DNA of 38,580 nucleotides, from the NCBI GenBank assembly GCA_946184295.1, contig CAMHEZ010000021.1, positions 1 through 38,580 on the forward strand. The letters are read 5' to 3'. The DNA comes from an uncultured Clostridia bacterium (lineage in GTDB: Bacteria; Bacillota; Clostridia; Oscillospirales; Acutalibacteraceae). The notes beneath the pieces were generated by a model. It saw only the letters and a list, made by a program, of their open reading frames with translations, did not search any database and had not been told where the DNA came from. Position 1 is the first letter of the stretch, and each line of letters opens with the position of its first letter. Below, in pieces: positions 30,827-38,580 of this stretch. Made by a program: the position numbers and the translations under genes.

Positions 30827-32965
30827 TTATTTTCCAGGCAAATCAATTGTGTCGGGCGTGTCTGCCAGTACAAACATCACCTTGCCCTGCGCAATTCTGG
30901 CCGCCGCCACGCGGATTCTGACACGGTCCCCCACCCGGAACCGCTTGCCGCTTGACGGACTGCGGTAGGTGGCAATGCCGTCATACTCAAAATCGTTTCC
31001 CGGAAAATCCTCATACGCCACCAGCCCTTCGGCGCTGTTTTCCAGCCGTACGAAAAAGCCACGCTCCAGCACACTCGCAATGATACCGTCAAATTCCTCT
31101 CCGATGAACTGCGACATATACTCGGCCATATAACAATCCTCGGTCCTGCGCTCGGCTGTTACAGCTCTCACCTCGTACTGCGAGGAAAGATCGGCCGCCT
31201 GCGAGGCCTTCCAGTCCAGCGCCTTGACGATATCATATTGTTTCACACCTGCCACATATGCCGACAGCACACGGTGGATGAAGCTGTCGGGATAGCGGCG
31301 GATCGGTGAGGTGAAGTGACAGTAATCCGCCAGCGCCAGACCGAAATGTCCCAGCGGATTGTAGTCGTACCGTGCCTTGGCCATGGCACGCAGCAGGGCG
31401 TTGGAGACCACTTGCTCATAAGGCGAGTCCTTGACCTGCTTCAGCACATTGTCCACATCGGCGGGCGAGGGATTGTCCTTGAGCATGGTGGTATCCACGC
31501 CCAAGGTACGGAAAAGCTGCGCCACACGGTCGAGCGCTTCGGGATTGGGAGATTCGTGCACACGGTAGACAAAAGGCAACTGTGCCTTGCGTGCGAGCAT
31601 AGCGGCAGCGATATTGGCGGAGATCATGAACTGCTCAATCATCTCCTGCGCCTCACCGGTGTCCCGCTCGCGCAAACCGACACACACGCCGTTTTCGTCC
31701 AGCTCAAACCGCGATTCGGTGGAGGTGAAGTGGACGTTGCCGCGCGCGTCTGAGCTGTTTTTCAAAATTCCGTACAGCTCCCGCGCGTCGTCGATGACCT
31801 CGCGCACGAGGGCATATTTCGTGAGAATTTCCTCCGGGGCGGTCCCGTCCAGAATGGCGTTGACCTCGGCATACACCCCCCTCACCTTGGAATTGATGAC
31901 GGTCTTGGCAAAGCGGTAGTCCAGCATATTGCCGCTGCGGTCAAAATTCATAAATGCGCTGAACGTCAGCTTGTCCGTATGGGCATTCAGCGAACAGATG
32001 CCGTTGGAAATCGCCTCGGGATACATAGGAATCACGCGGTCGGCAAAGTAGACCGACGTGCCGCGTTCCAGCGCGGACAAATCCAGCGGGCTTTCGTCTT
32101 TGACATAATGCGACACGTCGGCAATATGCACCGACAGTTCAAAGCCCTGTTCCGTGCGCCTGACACAAATGGCGTCGTCCAGGTCCTTCGCGTCCGCGCC
32201 GTCGATAGTGAAGATATTCATATCGCGCAAATCCTCACGTCCCGCGATATCTTCCGACGTCACGCCGCGGGCATTAATCTCTTCCGCGCTGTCAAGCACC
32301 GCCTCGCTGAACTGATGGGGAATGCCCAGCGCGTCAATGATCGCGTCGGCGCAGACACGGGCGCATTCGGCCTCGCCGTAATTTTTCAGCACCGAGCAGC
32401 CCATGTCTTTCCCGTTTTTCGCGAGCGACACCCTGACCTGCACCTTATCCCCCGGTGCGGCGTTAATCTTGTTTTTCACAATGTCAATCGGCACACGGTA
32501 GCCGGTGTCGGCCAGCAATTCCAGCTTGCCGTGATATTTCCGCACCGTACCGACCGCCAGCCGTTCCCCTTTGGCATAAACGAGCTGTACCTTGCCGCAT
32601 GGACCCTTTTCCTCCTGATATACCGAAACAAGCACCCGGTCGCCCGGCAGCGCGCCGCCGTTGTGTTCACAGGGGATGTAGACGTCCTCCCCGCCGTTTT
32701 CGGGGCGGAAAAAGCTGAAATGGCGGGAGGCCGAGACAATTTCGCCCTTGATCAGCCCTGCGCCGCGCACACTCTGCACGCTGCCCTTTTTGGAGAGAAT
32801 CACCTCGCCCGCCGCCTCCAGCGCGTTGAGATCACGGACAAACTGCGTCTTGTCTGTCACGCCGATCTCCTTGATGAACTTCTCAATCTTCACCGGCTTG
32901 CGGTGTTCGCTCAGACAATCGTTCAGATATTTCTGCCGGTCAGACAACAAAAAATCGTGGTTCAT
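30827..32965 (-). CDS. rnr: Ribonuclease R
   Basis: Processive 3'-5' exoribonuclease that degrades structured RNA, 712 residues. Order of domains: N-terminal helix-turn-helix-like part, cold-shock-type OB folds (GLIKGEIVSASRHFSFFRPENGGEDVYIP), catalytic RNB domain with the Asp cluster IDGADAKDLDDAI, and a C-terminal S1 domain (FDGIIASVLERGFFVRLENSAEGLV). I chose ATG 32965 over TTG 32971, with GAGAGG (32975-32980) 9 bases ahead. It follows secG as in many Firmicutes. The smpB gene that often comes next is not here. Confidence 0.93.
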   Translation of the reverse strand: MNHDFLLSDRQKYLNDCLSEHRKPVKIEKFIKEIGVTDKTQFVRDLNALEAAGEVILSKKGSVQSVRGAGLIKGEIVSASRHFSFFRPENGGEDVYIPCEHNGGALPGDRVLVSVYQEEKGPCGKVQLVYAKGERLAVGTVRKYHGKLELLADTGYRVPIDIVKNKINAAPGDKVQVRVSLAKNGKDMGCSVLKNYGEAECARVCADAIIDALGIPHQFSEAVLDSAEEINARGVTSEDIAGREDLRDMNIFTIDGADAKDLDDAICVRRTEQGFELSVHIADVSHYVKDESPLDLSALERGTSVYFADRVIPMYPEAISNGICSLNAHTDKLTFSAFMNFDRSGNMLDYRFAKTVINSKVRGVYAEVNAILDGTAPEEILTKYALVREVIDDARELYGILKNSSDARGNVHFTSTESRFELDENGVCVGLRERDTGEAQEMIEQFMISANIAAAMLARKAQLPFVYRVHESPNPEALDRVAQLFRTLGVDTTMLKDNPSPADVDNVLKQVKDSPYEQVVSNALLRAMAKARYDYNPLGHFGLALADYCHFTSPIRRYPDSFIHRVLSAYVAGVKQYDIVKALDWKASQAADLSSQYEVRAVTAERRTEDCYMAEYMSQFIGEEFDGIIASVLERGFFVRLENSAEGLVAYEDFPGNDFEYDGIATYRSPSSGKRFRVGDRVRIRVAAARIAQGKVMFVLADTPDTIDLPGK

Positions 32966-33020
32966 GCGCAAACCTCTCTTTCATAAAAACATAATTTTGT
33001 ACAAAACCGTTGACCCTCTC

Positions 33021-33060
33021 AAAAAAAATATGCGAAACAGGATTTCCTGCTCCGCATATG
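33021..33060 (-). terminator. Intrinsic terminator between secG and rnr
   Basis: Minus-strand stem CATATGCGGAGCAGGA / TCCTGTTTCGCATAT followed by eight T. Its strength implies that rnr is expressed by read-through or from its own promoter. A TTTTGTACAAAA palindrome lies at 32995-33006, but no clear -10/-35 pair was found. Confidence 0.8.
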
Positions 33061-33153
33061 TCTTGGCAACGACGCTTGACATTCACAAAATGCAACCGTT
33101 CTTTCATCGGTCACGCCGGTCTGTACCCGTCCGTCTCGGCTGCGGCCTGTCAA

Positions 33154-33414
33154 TTAGTCAAGTACGGTCAGCACATCGAGTACGAGAACCAACACAAAGA
33201 AGCACGTCGCCATGATCTTGGTGAACTTGGCGAGCTTCGCCGTTGTGGTTCTGCCCTCATTCTTGCCCAGATAGGAATCGTAAGCGGAAGAGGAACCAGC
33301 AATCGTACCGCCCAGACCGTCGTCGTCAGACTCCTGAAACAGCACGATCACAACCATGAATACCGCAATTGCCATCAGCACGCCGCTGATGATCCACTCG
33401 GGAATTGTCAACAT
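33154..33414 (-). CDS. secG: Preprotein translocase subunit SecG
   Basis: An 86-residue membrane protein of the SecYEG export channel. It has the two expected helices (WIISGVLMAIAVFMVVIVLF and IMATCFFVLVLVLDVL) around the family's Gly/Ser-rich loop (GGTIAGSSSAYDSYLGKNEGRT). The start ATG at 33414 has a weak ribosome site. The secG-rnr order supports the call. Confidence 0.9.
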   Translation of the reverse strand: MLTIPEWIISGVLMAIAVFMVVIVLFQESDDDGLGGTIAGSSSAYDSYLGKNEGRTTTAKLAKFTKIMATCFFVLVLVLDVLTVLD

Positions 33415-33498
33415 TTTCTGTCACCGCTTTCTAGTTGGAAGTTAAGCGTCAACGATGAAAAGCCAAAACACGCCCTCATTCGCTGACATATCTTTATG

Positions 33499-33527
33499 AT
33501 TTTAGCACAGCCGGACAGATTTTGCAA
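33499..33527 (-). promoter_or_regulatory. Sigma-A promoter for secG
   Basis: Minus strand: TTGCAA (33522-33527), 17-base spacer, TAAAAT (33499-33504), with a TG-C extension. Confidence 0.75.
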
Positions 33528-33565
33528 TAGTTTTTTGGAAACATTTCAAAATTTTCCGCTTATCT

Positions 33566-34447
33566 TTAATTATCCGCCTTGGCTTCAAACTCAGACACCG
33601 TCATGTGTGCTTTCTCGGCTGCCTGTTGAAGCGTCAGCATACCGTCTTTGAACAACTCAAGAAGCATATCCAGCTTGCCTTTTTCCATGCCTTTTTCCAT
33701 GCCTTTTTCCATGCCCTCTTCCAGAGCTTCTTTTCGCTGCCGGGCGTACATTTTTGCCTCATCGTATTCGGTAATACACATATATTTCACCTCTGCCTGA
33801 TTGGCCAGCAGAAATGGCTTAATGAGCGAATCATCAGACAATTCCGCCAGCGCCATATCAATTGCCGTTTCTAGTGTATCAGCTACTCGCTGATTTTCCC
33901 GTACTCTGTCCACAAACCACGCGTATTCCTTTAGCGGTCTGCATGACTCCAACAACGCCTTATTGTGACCGTAATTAATGTTAATCATGGTGACAGTCAC
34001 TTCAATATCGGGCGAAGAATCATTCGAAAACGCATCTGACAGCCTCAAAATTTCCCGCTCATTCGTCGTGTCAGTCCCATTATAAAAGCACACACATCGT
34101 GGTGTAGGCGCAGTCTGCTGACGGGAGCTGTACGGATTGTAATCCTCATTCTGCTCTACATAGCGACTGTAAGCCATGCCCGCGTAAATCAGAAAACGCA
34201 TCGGCATATTCGGATTGAATGTGGCTTGCTGCTCATAAAAGTTCACCGTATCCTCAATCAAAAATGACACATCGTTTTTCATGCTCATGTACACAGCATT
34301 TTCAATGGTATTAAATTCTATTGCACTTGCATCGGTATAATGCGACCCGTTCATTGCGTTGTACAAGCTCAACGTCCATTCCCTGTTGTCCGGATTGCCA
34401 AAGATAAACTTAAACAACCGATCTTTATATTCACGGTTTGCTGCCAT
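33566..34447 (-). CDS. Rpn-family putative nuclease (PD-(D/E)XK transposase-like)
   Basis: A 293-residue protein of the Rpn/PD-(D/E)XK family, relatives of recombination-promoting nucleases. The opening DRLFKFIFGNPDNREWTLSLYNAMNGSHY and the segment IENAVYMSMKNDVSFLIEDTVNFYEQQ carry the Asp and Glu-x-Gln pattern of the nuclease fold. Near residue 250 a 12-bp repeat gives GMEK units (three exact 12-mers at 33679-33714). A C-terminal helix region (LTLQQAAEKAHMTVSEFEA) follows. ATG 34447 is supported by GAGAGG. No terminal inverted repeats or partner genes were seen, and it has its own promoter. Its role is unknown, and it may be a domesticated mobile gene. Confidence 0.8.
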   Translation of the reverse strand: MAANREYKDRLFKFIFGNPDNREWTLSLYNAMNGSHYTDASAIEFNTIENAVYMSMKNDVSFLIEDTVNFYEQQATFNPNMPMRFLIYAGMAYSRYVEQNEDYNPYSSRQQTAPTPRCVCFYNGTDTTNEREILRLSDAFSNDSSPDIEVTVTMININYGHNKALLESCRPLKEYAWFVDRVRENQRVADTLETAIDMALAELSDDSLIKPFLLANQAEVKYMCITEYDEAKMYARQRKEALEEGMEKGMEKGMEKGKLDMLLELFKDGMLTLQQAAEKAHMTVSEFEAKADN

Positions 34448-34473
34448 TCGTCTCACCTCTCTCCGATACTTTC

Positions 34474-34502
34474 ATTATACCATTTTCCACGTATGCTGTC
34501 AA
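34474..34502 (-). promoter_or_regulatory. Consensus sigma-A promoter for the Rpn-family gene
   Basis: Minus strand: TTGACA (34497-34502), 17-base spacer, TATAAT (34474-34479). This is an unusually strong promoter for a gene of this type. Confidence 0.88.
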
Positions 34503-34573
34503 GGCAAAGCGATGGTTGCACCAACAGTTTTCCGCTCGGTCACAAAAAATCTCTTTATTTTTTCAAAATCGTA

Positions 34574-34582
34574 TGGTATAAT
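34574..34582 (+). promoter_or_regulatory. Extended -10 promoter for malic enzyme
   Basis: TG-G-TATAAT at 34574-34582; the -35 at the matching place (TTTATT) is weak. Confidence 0.6.
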
Positions 34583-34626
34583 TATGTATTATGATTTATT
34601 TACTGAAAGGACGATATACAATAACT

Positions 34627-35799
34627 ATGGATTATCAGACGGAATCTCTCAAGAAGCACTATGAATGGAAGGGCAAAATCGAGGTTGTCACCCGCTGCCC
34701 CATTGAAAACAGCGAAGATCTCTCGCTCGCCTACACCCCGGGTGTAGCCAAGCCCTGTCTGGAAATTCAGCAGGACGTGAGCAAAAGCTATGACCTGACC
34801 CGCCGCTCCAACCTGGTGGCGGTCATCACCGACGGCTCCGCTGTTCTCGGTCTGGGCAACATCGGCCCTGAAGCGGGTATGCCGGTCATGGAAGGCAAGT
34901 GCGCCCTATTCAAGCGTTTCGGCAATGTGGACGCGATTCCGCTCTGCATTCGCTCCAACGACGTGGACACCATCGTCAACACCGTGGCCATGATCGCCGG
35001 CAGTTTCGGCGGCGTCAATCTCGAGGATATCTCCGCGCCGCGCTGCTTTGAGATCGAGCGGCGCCTCAAGGAAATCTGCGATATTCCGATCTTCCACGAC
35101 GACCAACACGGCACCGCCGTCTGCTGCGCCGCCGCCATCATCAACGCCTGCCGTCTGACCGGCCGCAAACTATCTGACCTCAGAATGGTCGTCAACGGCG
35201 CTGGCGCGGCAGCGATTGCCGTCACCAAGCTGCTTTTCCAGATTGGCATCAAGGACGTTGTCATGTGCAACAGCAAGGGCATTATCTGTGAGGGCGACGA
35301 GCGCCTTAACAGCGAACAGGCTTACATGGCCACCGTCACCAACCGCGAGCATCTTACCGGCACGCTGGCCGACGCTGTCAAGGGCCGGGACGTCTTCTTT
35401 GGCCTCTCTGCACCCCATGTACTCACACCCGAGATGGTCAGCACCATGAACTCCAATCCCATGGTCTTCGCCATGGCCAATCCCGTCCCGGAGATCATGC
35501 CCGATGAAGCCAAGGCCGCCGGCGCGGCAGTCGTCGGCACCGGCCGGAGCGACTTTCCCAACCAGATCAACAATGTGCTGGCTTTCCCCGGCATCTTCCG
35601 GGGCGCGCTCGATGTGAGAGCTTCCCAGATCAATGAGGAAATGAAAGTCGCCGCCGCCTACGCCATCGCCAACATTATCACCGACGAAGAACTCACCCCC
35701 GACTATATCATTCCCAGCGCCCTTGACGAGCGCGTGGTTAAATGCGTCTCCGCCGCCGTTGCGGAAGCTGCCCGGAAATCCGGTGTGGCAAGAATCTGA
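34627..35799 (+). CDS. NAD(P)-dependent malic enzyme
   Basis: Converts malate to pyruvate and CO2, reducing NAD(P). The 390 residues fit the short bacterial form without a phosphotransacetylase tail. Markers are SLAYTPGVAKPCLEI, ITDGSAVLGLGNIGPEAGMPVMEGK with the catalytic Lys, the metal-binding HDDQHGTAVCCAA, and the Rossmann turn VVNGAGAAAIAVTKLL. ATG 34627 is set by homology at the N-terminus (MDYQTESLKKHYEWKGKIEV); the ribosome site AAAGGA is 15 bases away. ATG 34591 is the alternative. If pckA is really broken, this enzyme is one remaining C3/C4 link visible here. Confidence 0.92.
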   Translation: MDYQTESLKKHYEWKGKIEVVTRCPIENSEDLSLAYTPGVAKPCLEIQQDVSKSYDLTRRSNLVAVITDGSAVLGLGNIGPEAGMPVMEGKCALFKRFGNVDAIPLCIRSNDVDTIVNTVAMIAGSFGGVNLEDISAPRCFEIERRLKEICDIPIFHDDQHGTAVCCAAAIINACRLTGRKLSDLRMVVNGAGAAAIAVTKLLFQIGIKDVVMCNSKGIICEGDERLNSEQAYMATVTNREHLTGTLADAVKGRDVFFGLSAPHVLTPEMVSTMNSNPMVFAMANPVPEIMPDEAKAAGAAVVGTGRSDFPNQINNVLAFPGIFRGALDVRASQINEEMKVAAAYAIANIITDEELTPDYIIPSALDERVVKCVSAAVAEAARKSGVARI

Positions 35800-35861
35800 A
35801 TTTCAGCCGTCAACATACAGCATCTTAACAAAATCTTTATGGAAAGAAATCGTTATTTTTG

Positions 35862-35890
35862 TTGACAGCTTCAAGCATTTGTTGTATACT
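35862..35890 (+). promoter_or_regulatory. Sigma-A promoter for the SH3-repeat surface protein
   Basis: TTGACA (35862-35867), 17-base spacer, TATACT (35885-35890). The leader is about 109 nt and contains a hairpin (CTGTTTTTAC / GTAAAAAACAG) and three tandem TTTTATG units (35953-35973). Confidence 0.88.
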
Positions 35891-35952
35891 ATAGGGAGAG
35901 TTTTTGTCTGTTTTTACTTGTTGTAAAAAACAGTTGTCGCATCAGGGAACGA

Positions 35953-35973
35953 TTTTATGTTTTATGTTTTATG
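35953..35973 (+). repeat. Three tandem TTTTATG units in a leader
   Basis: Exact 7-base units at 35953, 35960 and 35967, 34 bases before the chosen start codon. Short repeats in a leader can change in copy number. Confidence 0.8.
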
Positions 35974-36006
35974 CTTTAAGACCCAATGAAAGGAGTGCTT
36001 TTTGAC

Positions 36007-38580
36007 GTGGACGTAAAAAAAATTGCGGCGGCGGCCATTGCGGCGGCCATGGTCGGAACGGCCGCGCTGGCGACTTCACCGGCGCTGCTGACCAGTCACC
36101 TGCTCACAGTCTCGGCAGCCAGTCTGCAACTGTCTTCGTCGGGTGACGACGTCAAGCAGCTTCAGCAAAATCTGATCAGACTCAACTATATGAAGAGCGG
36201 TTCCGATACGGGCACCTTTGACGAGACGACCGACGGTGCCGTAAAAAATCTTCAGAAGGACTACGGACTGAAAGCCGACGGCATTGCCGGCTACGGCACA
36301 CTCGGTCTGATTGACGGGCTGATCAAGGGCACCGCCAAGGTCGTACAGACGGATGCCTCCAATGTCAATGTGCGTACCAGAACCAACACCAGCGGTAAAA
36401 TCATCACCACGGTTGACAAGGGACAAAAGCTGACCTATGAGTCCTCCGAAAACGTGAGCGGCGTCGATTGGTACAAGGTCACTGTGAACGGCACACAGGG
36501 CTACATCTGCGGTAAGTACGCCACCCCGCTGACCCTCTCCCCCGTTCCTGAGCAGACGGTGACAACGGCAGTTTCCGAAAGTACCGACAGCAAGTCAATC
36601 CGGGTGACGGGAACCATTCTGCACGTGCGTTCCAGCGCCAGCACCTCTTCCAAGAAACTGACCACTGTCACCAACGGTCAGACCTTTGCCTATACCAAGA
36701 CCAAAACCGTCAACGGCGTCAAGTGGTACTATGTCAAGGTCAACGACAACATCAACGGCTGGGTCATGGGCACTTTCGTCAAGGAGATGACCGCCGCAGA
36801 CCACAGCGGCGTCTTGAAGGTCACGGGCGAAATTCTCAACGTCCGCTCGGAAGCCAGCACGGACTCCGAGAAAATCACTACCCTCAAAAAAGGGCAGTCC
36901 TACAATTACTCCGACATGAAAACCGTTGACAACATCAATTGGTATTATATTCAAGTGGATTCCTCCCGGAGCGGCTGGGTACTGGGTACCTTTATCAGTC
37001 TGTTCCAGACGGCGGCCACATCGACGGAAAGCGGTTCGCTCAAGGTGACGGGCACGATTCTGAACGTCCGCACGAGCGCCAGTACTTCCGCTAAAAAGCT
37101 CACCACGCTCAAGCTCGGGCAGACCTTCACCTACTCCAACGCCAAGACGGTCAACGGCGTCAAGTGGTATTATATCCGGGTCAACGCCAATCTGAGCGGT
37201 TGGGTCATGGGTACCTATGCCTATCCCACGCCCAACGCGCCCGCTACCACTACCACCACCACAACAACAACCGCCGCTCCCACCACTACAACGGTGGCCG
37301 TACCCCAGAGCGGTACGCTGAAAGTCACCGGCACACTGGTAAATGTGCGTTCCGGCGCCAGCATCAACGACGATATTCTCACCACCGTCAAGAAGGGGCA
37401 GAATTACGCTTATACCGAGGTCAAGGACGACTGGTATTATATCCGCATTTCCTCTTCCCAGAGCGGTTGGATTCTGGGACAGTTCGTCGAGGCCACGCCC
37501 AATGCAAATGCCACTACCGCAACGGACGCCAATGGAAACAACGTCACGGCTGCCACGCAGGGCAACGGCGGCAGCGGCCTGCTGAAAATCACCGGCTCCA
37601 ATGTCAACGTACGCGCTGACGCGGGTCTCGGCTATGACATTGTCACCACCGTCAAGAAGGACGGCATCTATTCCTTTACCGACGTCAAGGACGGCTGGTA
37701 CTACATTCAGGTCACTGCCGACAAGGGCGGCTGGGTCATGGGCGATTATATCCAGGTCACGCTCAGCAACACGCCAACCACCGTTTCGACACAGCCTACA
37801 GCCACTACGGCGCCGCTTCCTGAAAGCGGTACCCTGAAAATCACGGGAGTCCTCGTGAACGTCCGCTCAGGCCGCAGCACCAGTGAGTCTGTCATTACCA
37901 CGGTCAAGCAGGGAGAATCCTACACCTATTCCGACAAGCAGGACGGCTGGTATTACATTCAGGTGTCCGGCAAGAGCGGCTGGATCATGGCTGACTTTGT
38001 GCAGGCTACCCCGAACGCAACCACCACCACGCAGGCTCCGTCAACGCAGACCACCCAATCCACGACTACCACCACGCGCGCCAAGCACGGCAAGGTGGAA
38101 ATCGTATCGGCCTACGTCAATATCCGTTCGGGGATCGGTTCGGGCAACAAGGTGGTTTATGTGGCCAAAAAGGGTGAAACCTTCACCTATACCGACGCAC
38201 AGCTCGGCTGGTATTATGTGCAATACTCCGCTTCACAGAGCGGCTGGGTCAGCGGCGATTATGTCGTTGCCAGAGAGGGCGAGGAGACCACCACCACCAT
38301 TGATAATAGCATACACCCGGCAATCGGCAAGCTGGTTGTCACCGGCACGATGATGAATATTCGCATCGCGCCCGACACCACTGCCAGAAAGATTGCCGAA
38401 GCCAGAAAGGACGAAAGCTTCCAGTATTACTATTACTCCGACAATTGGTATTATATCCGCTTGTCTTCGGGCGAATACGGCTGGATACTTGGCACGTTTG
38501 TGAGCGCCACACCCTATCCTACTGTCATCACCACCACCACATATACCTATGAAACCACCACAACCGCGCCTTCGGCCTCC
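36007..38580 (+). CDS. Large secreted cell-wall protein: peptidoglycan-binding domain plus at least nine SH3b domains (cut by window edge)
   Basis: An open frame of 858 residues with no stop before the window ends. GTG 36007 follows AAAGGAG (35989-35995); the in-frame ATG 35986 overlaps that site. A signal peptide (IAAAAIAAAMVGTAALATSPALL) leads to a peptidoglycan-binding type 1 domain (36118-36312, VKQLQQNLIRLNYM, then AVKNLQKDYGLKADG). SH3b units begin near 36350, 36595, 36814, 37039, 37318, 37579, 37831, 38089 and 38329. Each has the pattern VTG...NVRS..., then GWYYI, then SGWV.G. Thr-rich linkers separate the later units. Such proteins bind wall peptides; a catalytic domain may lie past the edge. 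Confidence 0.88.
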   Translation, partial: MDVKKIAAAAIAAAMVGTAALATSPALLTSHLLTVSAASLQLSSSGDDVKQLQQNLIRLNYMKSGSDTGTFDETTDGAVKNLQKDYGLKADGIAGYGTLGLIDGLIKGTAKVVQTDASNVNVRTRTNTSGKIITTVDKGQKLTYESSENVSGVDWYKVTVNGTQGYICGKYATPLTLSPVPEQTVTTAVSESTDSKSIRVTGTILHVRSSASTSSKKLTTVTNGQTFAYTKTKTVNGVKWYYVKVNDNINGWVMGTFVKEMTAADHSGVLKVTGEILNVRSEASTDSEKITTLKKGQSYNYSDMKTVDNINWYYIQVDSSRSGWVLGTFISLFQTAATSTESGSLKVTGTILNVRTSASTSAKKLTTLKLGQTFTYSNAKTVNGVKWYYIRVNANLSGWVMGTYAYPTPNAPATTTTTTTTTAAPTTTTVAVPQSGTLKVTGTLVNVRSGASINDDILTTVKKGQNYAYTEVKDDWYYIRISSSQSGWILGQFVEATPNANATTATDANGNNVTAATQGNGGSGLLKITGSNVNVRADAGLGYDIVTTVKKDGIYSFTDVKDGWYYIQVTADKGGWVMGDYIQVTLSNTPTTVSTQPTATTAPLPESGTLKITGVLVNVRSGRSTSESVITTVKQGESYTYSDKQDGWYYIQVSGKSGWIMADFVQATPNATTTTQAPSTQTTQSTTTTTRAKHGKVEIVSAYVNIRSGIGSGNKVVYVAKKGETFTYTDAQLGWYYVQYSASQSGWVSGDYVVAREGEETTTTIDNSIHPAIGKLVVTGTMMNIRIAPDTTARKIAEARKDESFQYYYYSDNWYYIRLSSGEYGWILGTFVSATPYPTVITTTTYTYETTTTAPSAS

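Noticed and set aside
31979-32986. Plus-strand frame opposite rnr
   Set aside because: Antisense shadow of a well-conserved gene; no promoter or ribosome site.

Overview
The window reads as chromosomal DNA of a GC-rich, anaerobic, endospore-forming Firmicute, most likely a gut Clostridia/Oscillospirales-type organism. The evidence is spoIIR, yqfC, yqfD and ylbJ, strong AGGAGG ribosome sites, sigma-A promoters of the TTGACA-17-TATAAT type, GTP-type PEP carboxykinase, and secreted proteins with Thr-rich linkers. No rRNA, tRNA, prophage, intact transposase or CRISPR array was seen.

Layout. 0-7 kb: zinc macrodomain protein, aquaporin, a convergent PEP carboxykinase gene broken by a small deletion, CorA, and an Lrp-type regulator overlapping an aminotransferase. 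7-12 kb: ispE, spoIIR, an ABC-F ATPase and mtaB. 12-16 kb: a PH-domain protein, an ECF sigma/anti-sigma/YfjL-like trio, and an opposing pair of lipoproteins (PstS-like and DUF3298-like). 17-21 kb: a VanY-type carboxypeptidase, yqfCD and ylbJ. 21-26.5 kb: a one-direction run of a Cys-rich small protein, GNAT, maf, metF, a stand-alone MetH reactivation protein and a MetH lacking that domain, which together make a C1/methionine unit. 26.5-27.3 kb: an AT-richer island with twelve copies of a 9-bp repeat around a 61-residue membrane protein. 27.4-31 kb: RelQ-type alarmone synthetase, a small membrane protein, a CAP-domain protein and an SH3/Ig-like membrane protein. 31-38.6 kb: rnr, secG, an Rpn-type nuclease, malic enzyme, and a large SH3-repeat surface protein cut by the window edge.

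Two signals are not explained by the genes. The first is a family of five interspersed, modular hairpin elements of about 145-175 bp between 6.7 and 21.1 kb. Each lies directly behind the stop codon of a gene, in that gene's orientation, and in at least one case it supplies the stop codon. Their hairpin modules are exchanged between copies and stay paired. The second is the AGACAATCA array at 26.8-27.3 kb, which lies on both sides of a small membrane-protein gene and forms in-frame rare-codon runs in an upstream reading frame with its own ribosome site. A third point of note is the lesion in pckA.
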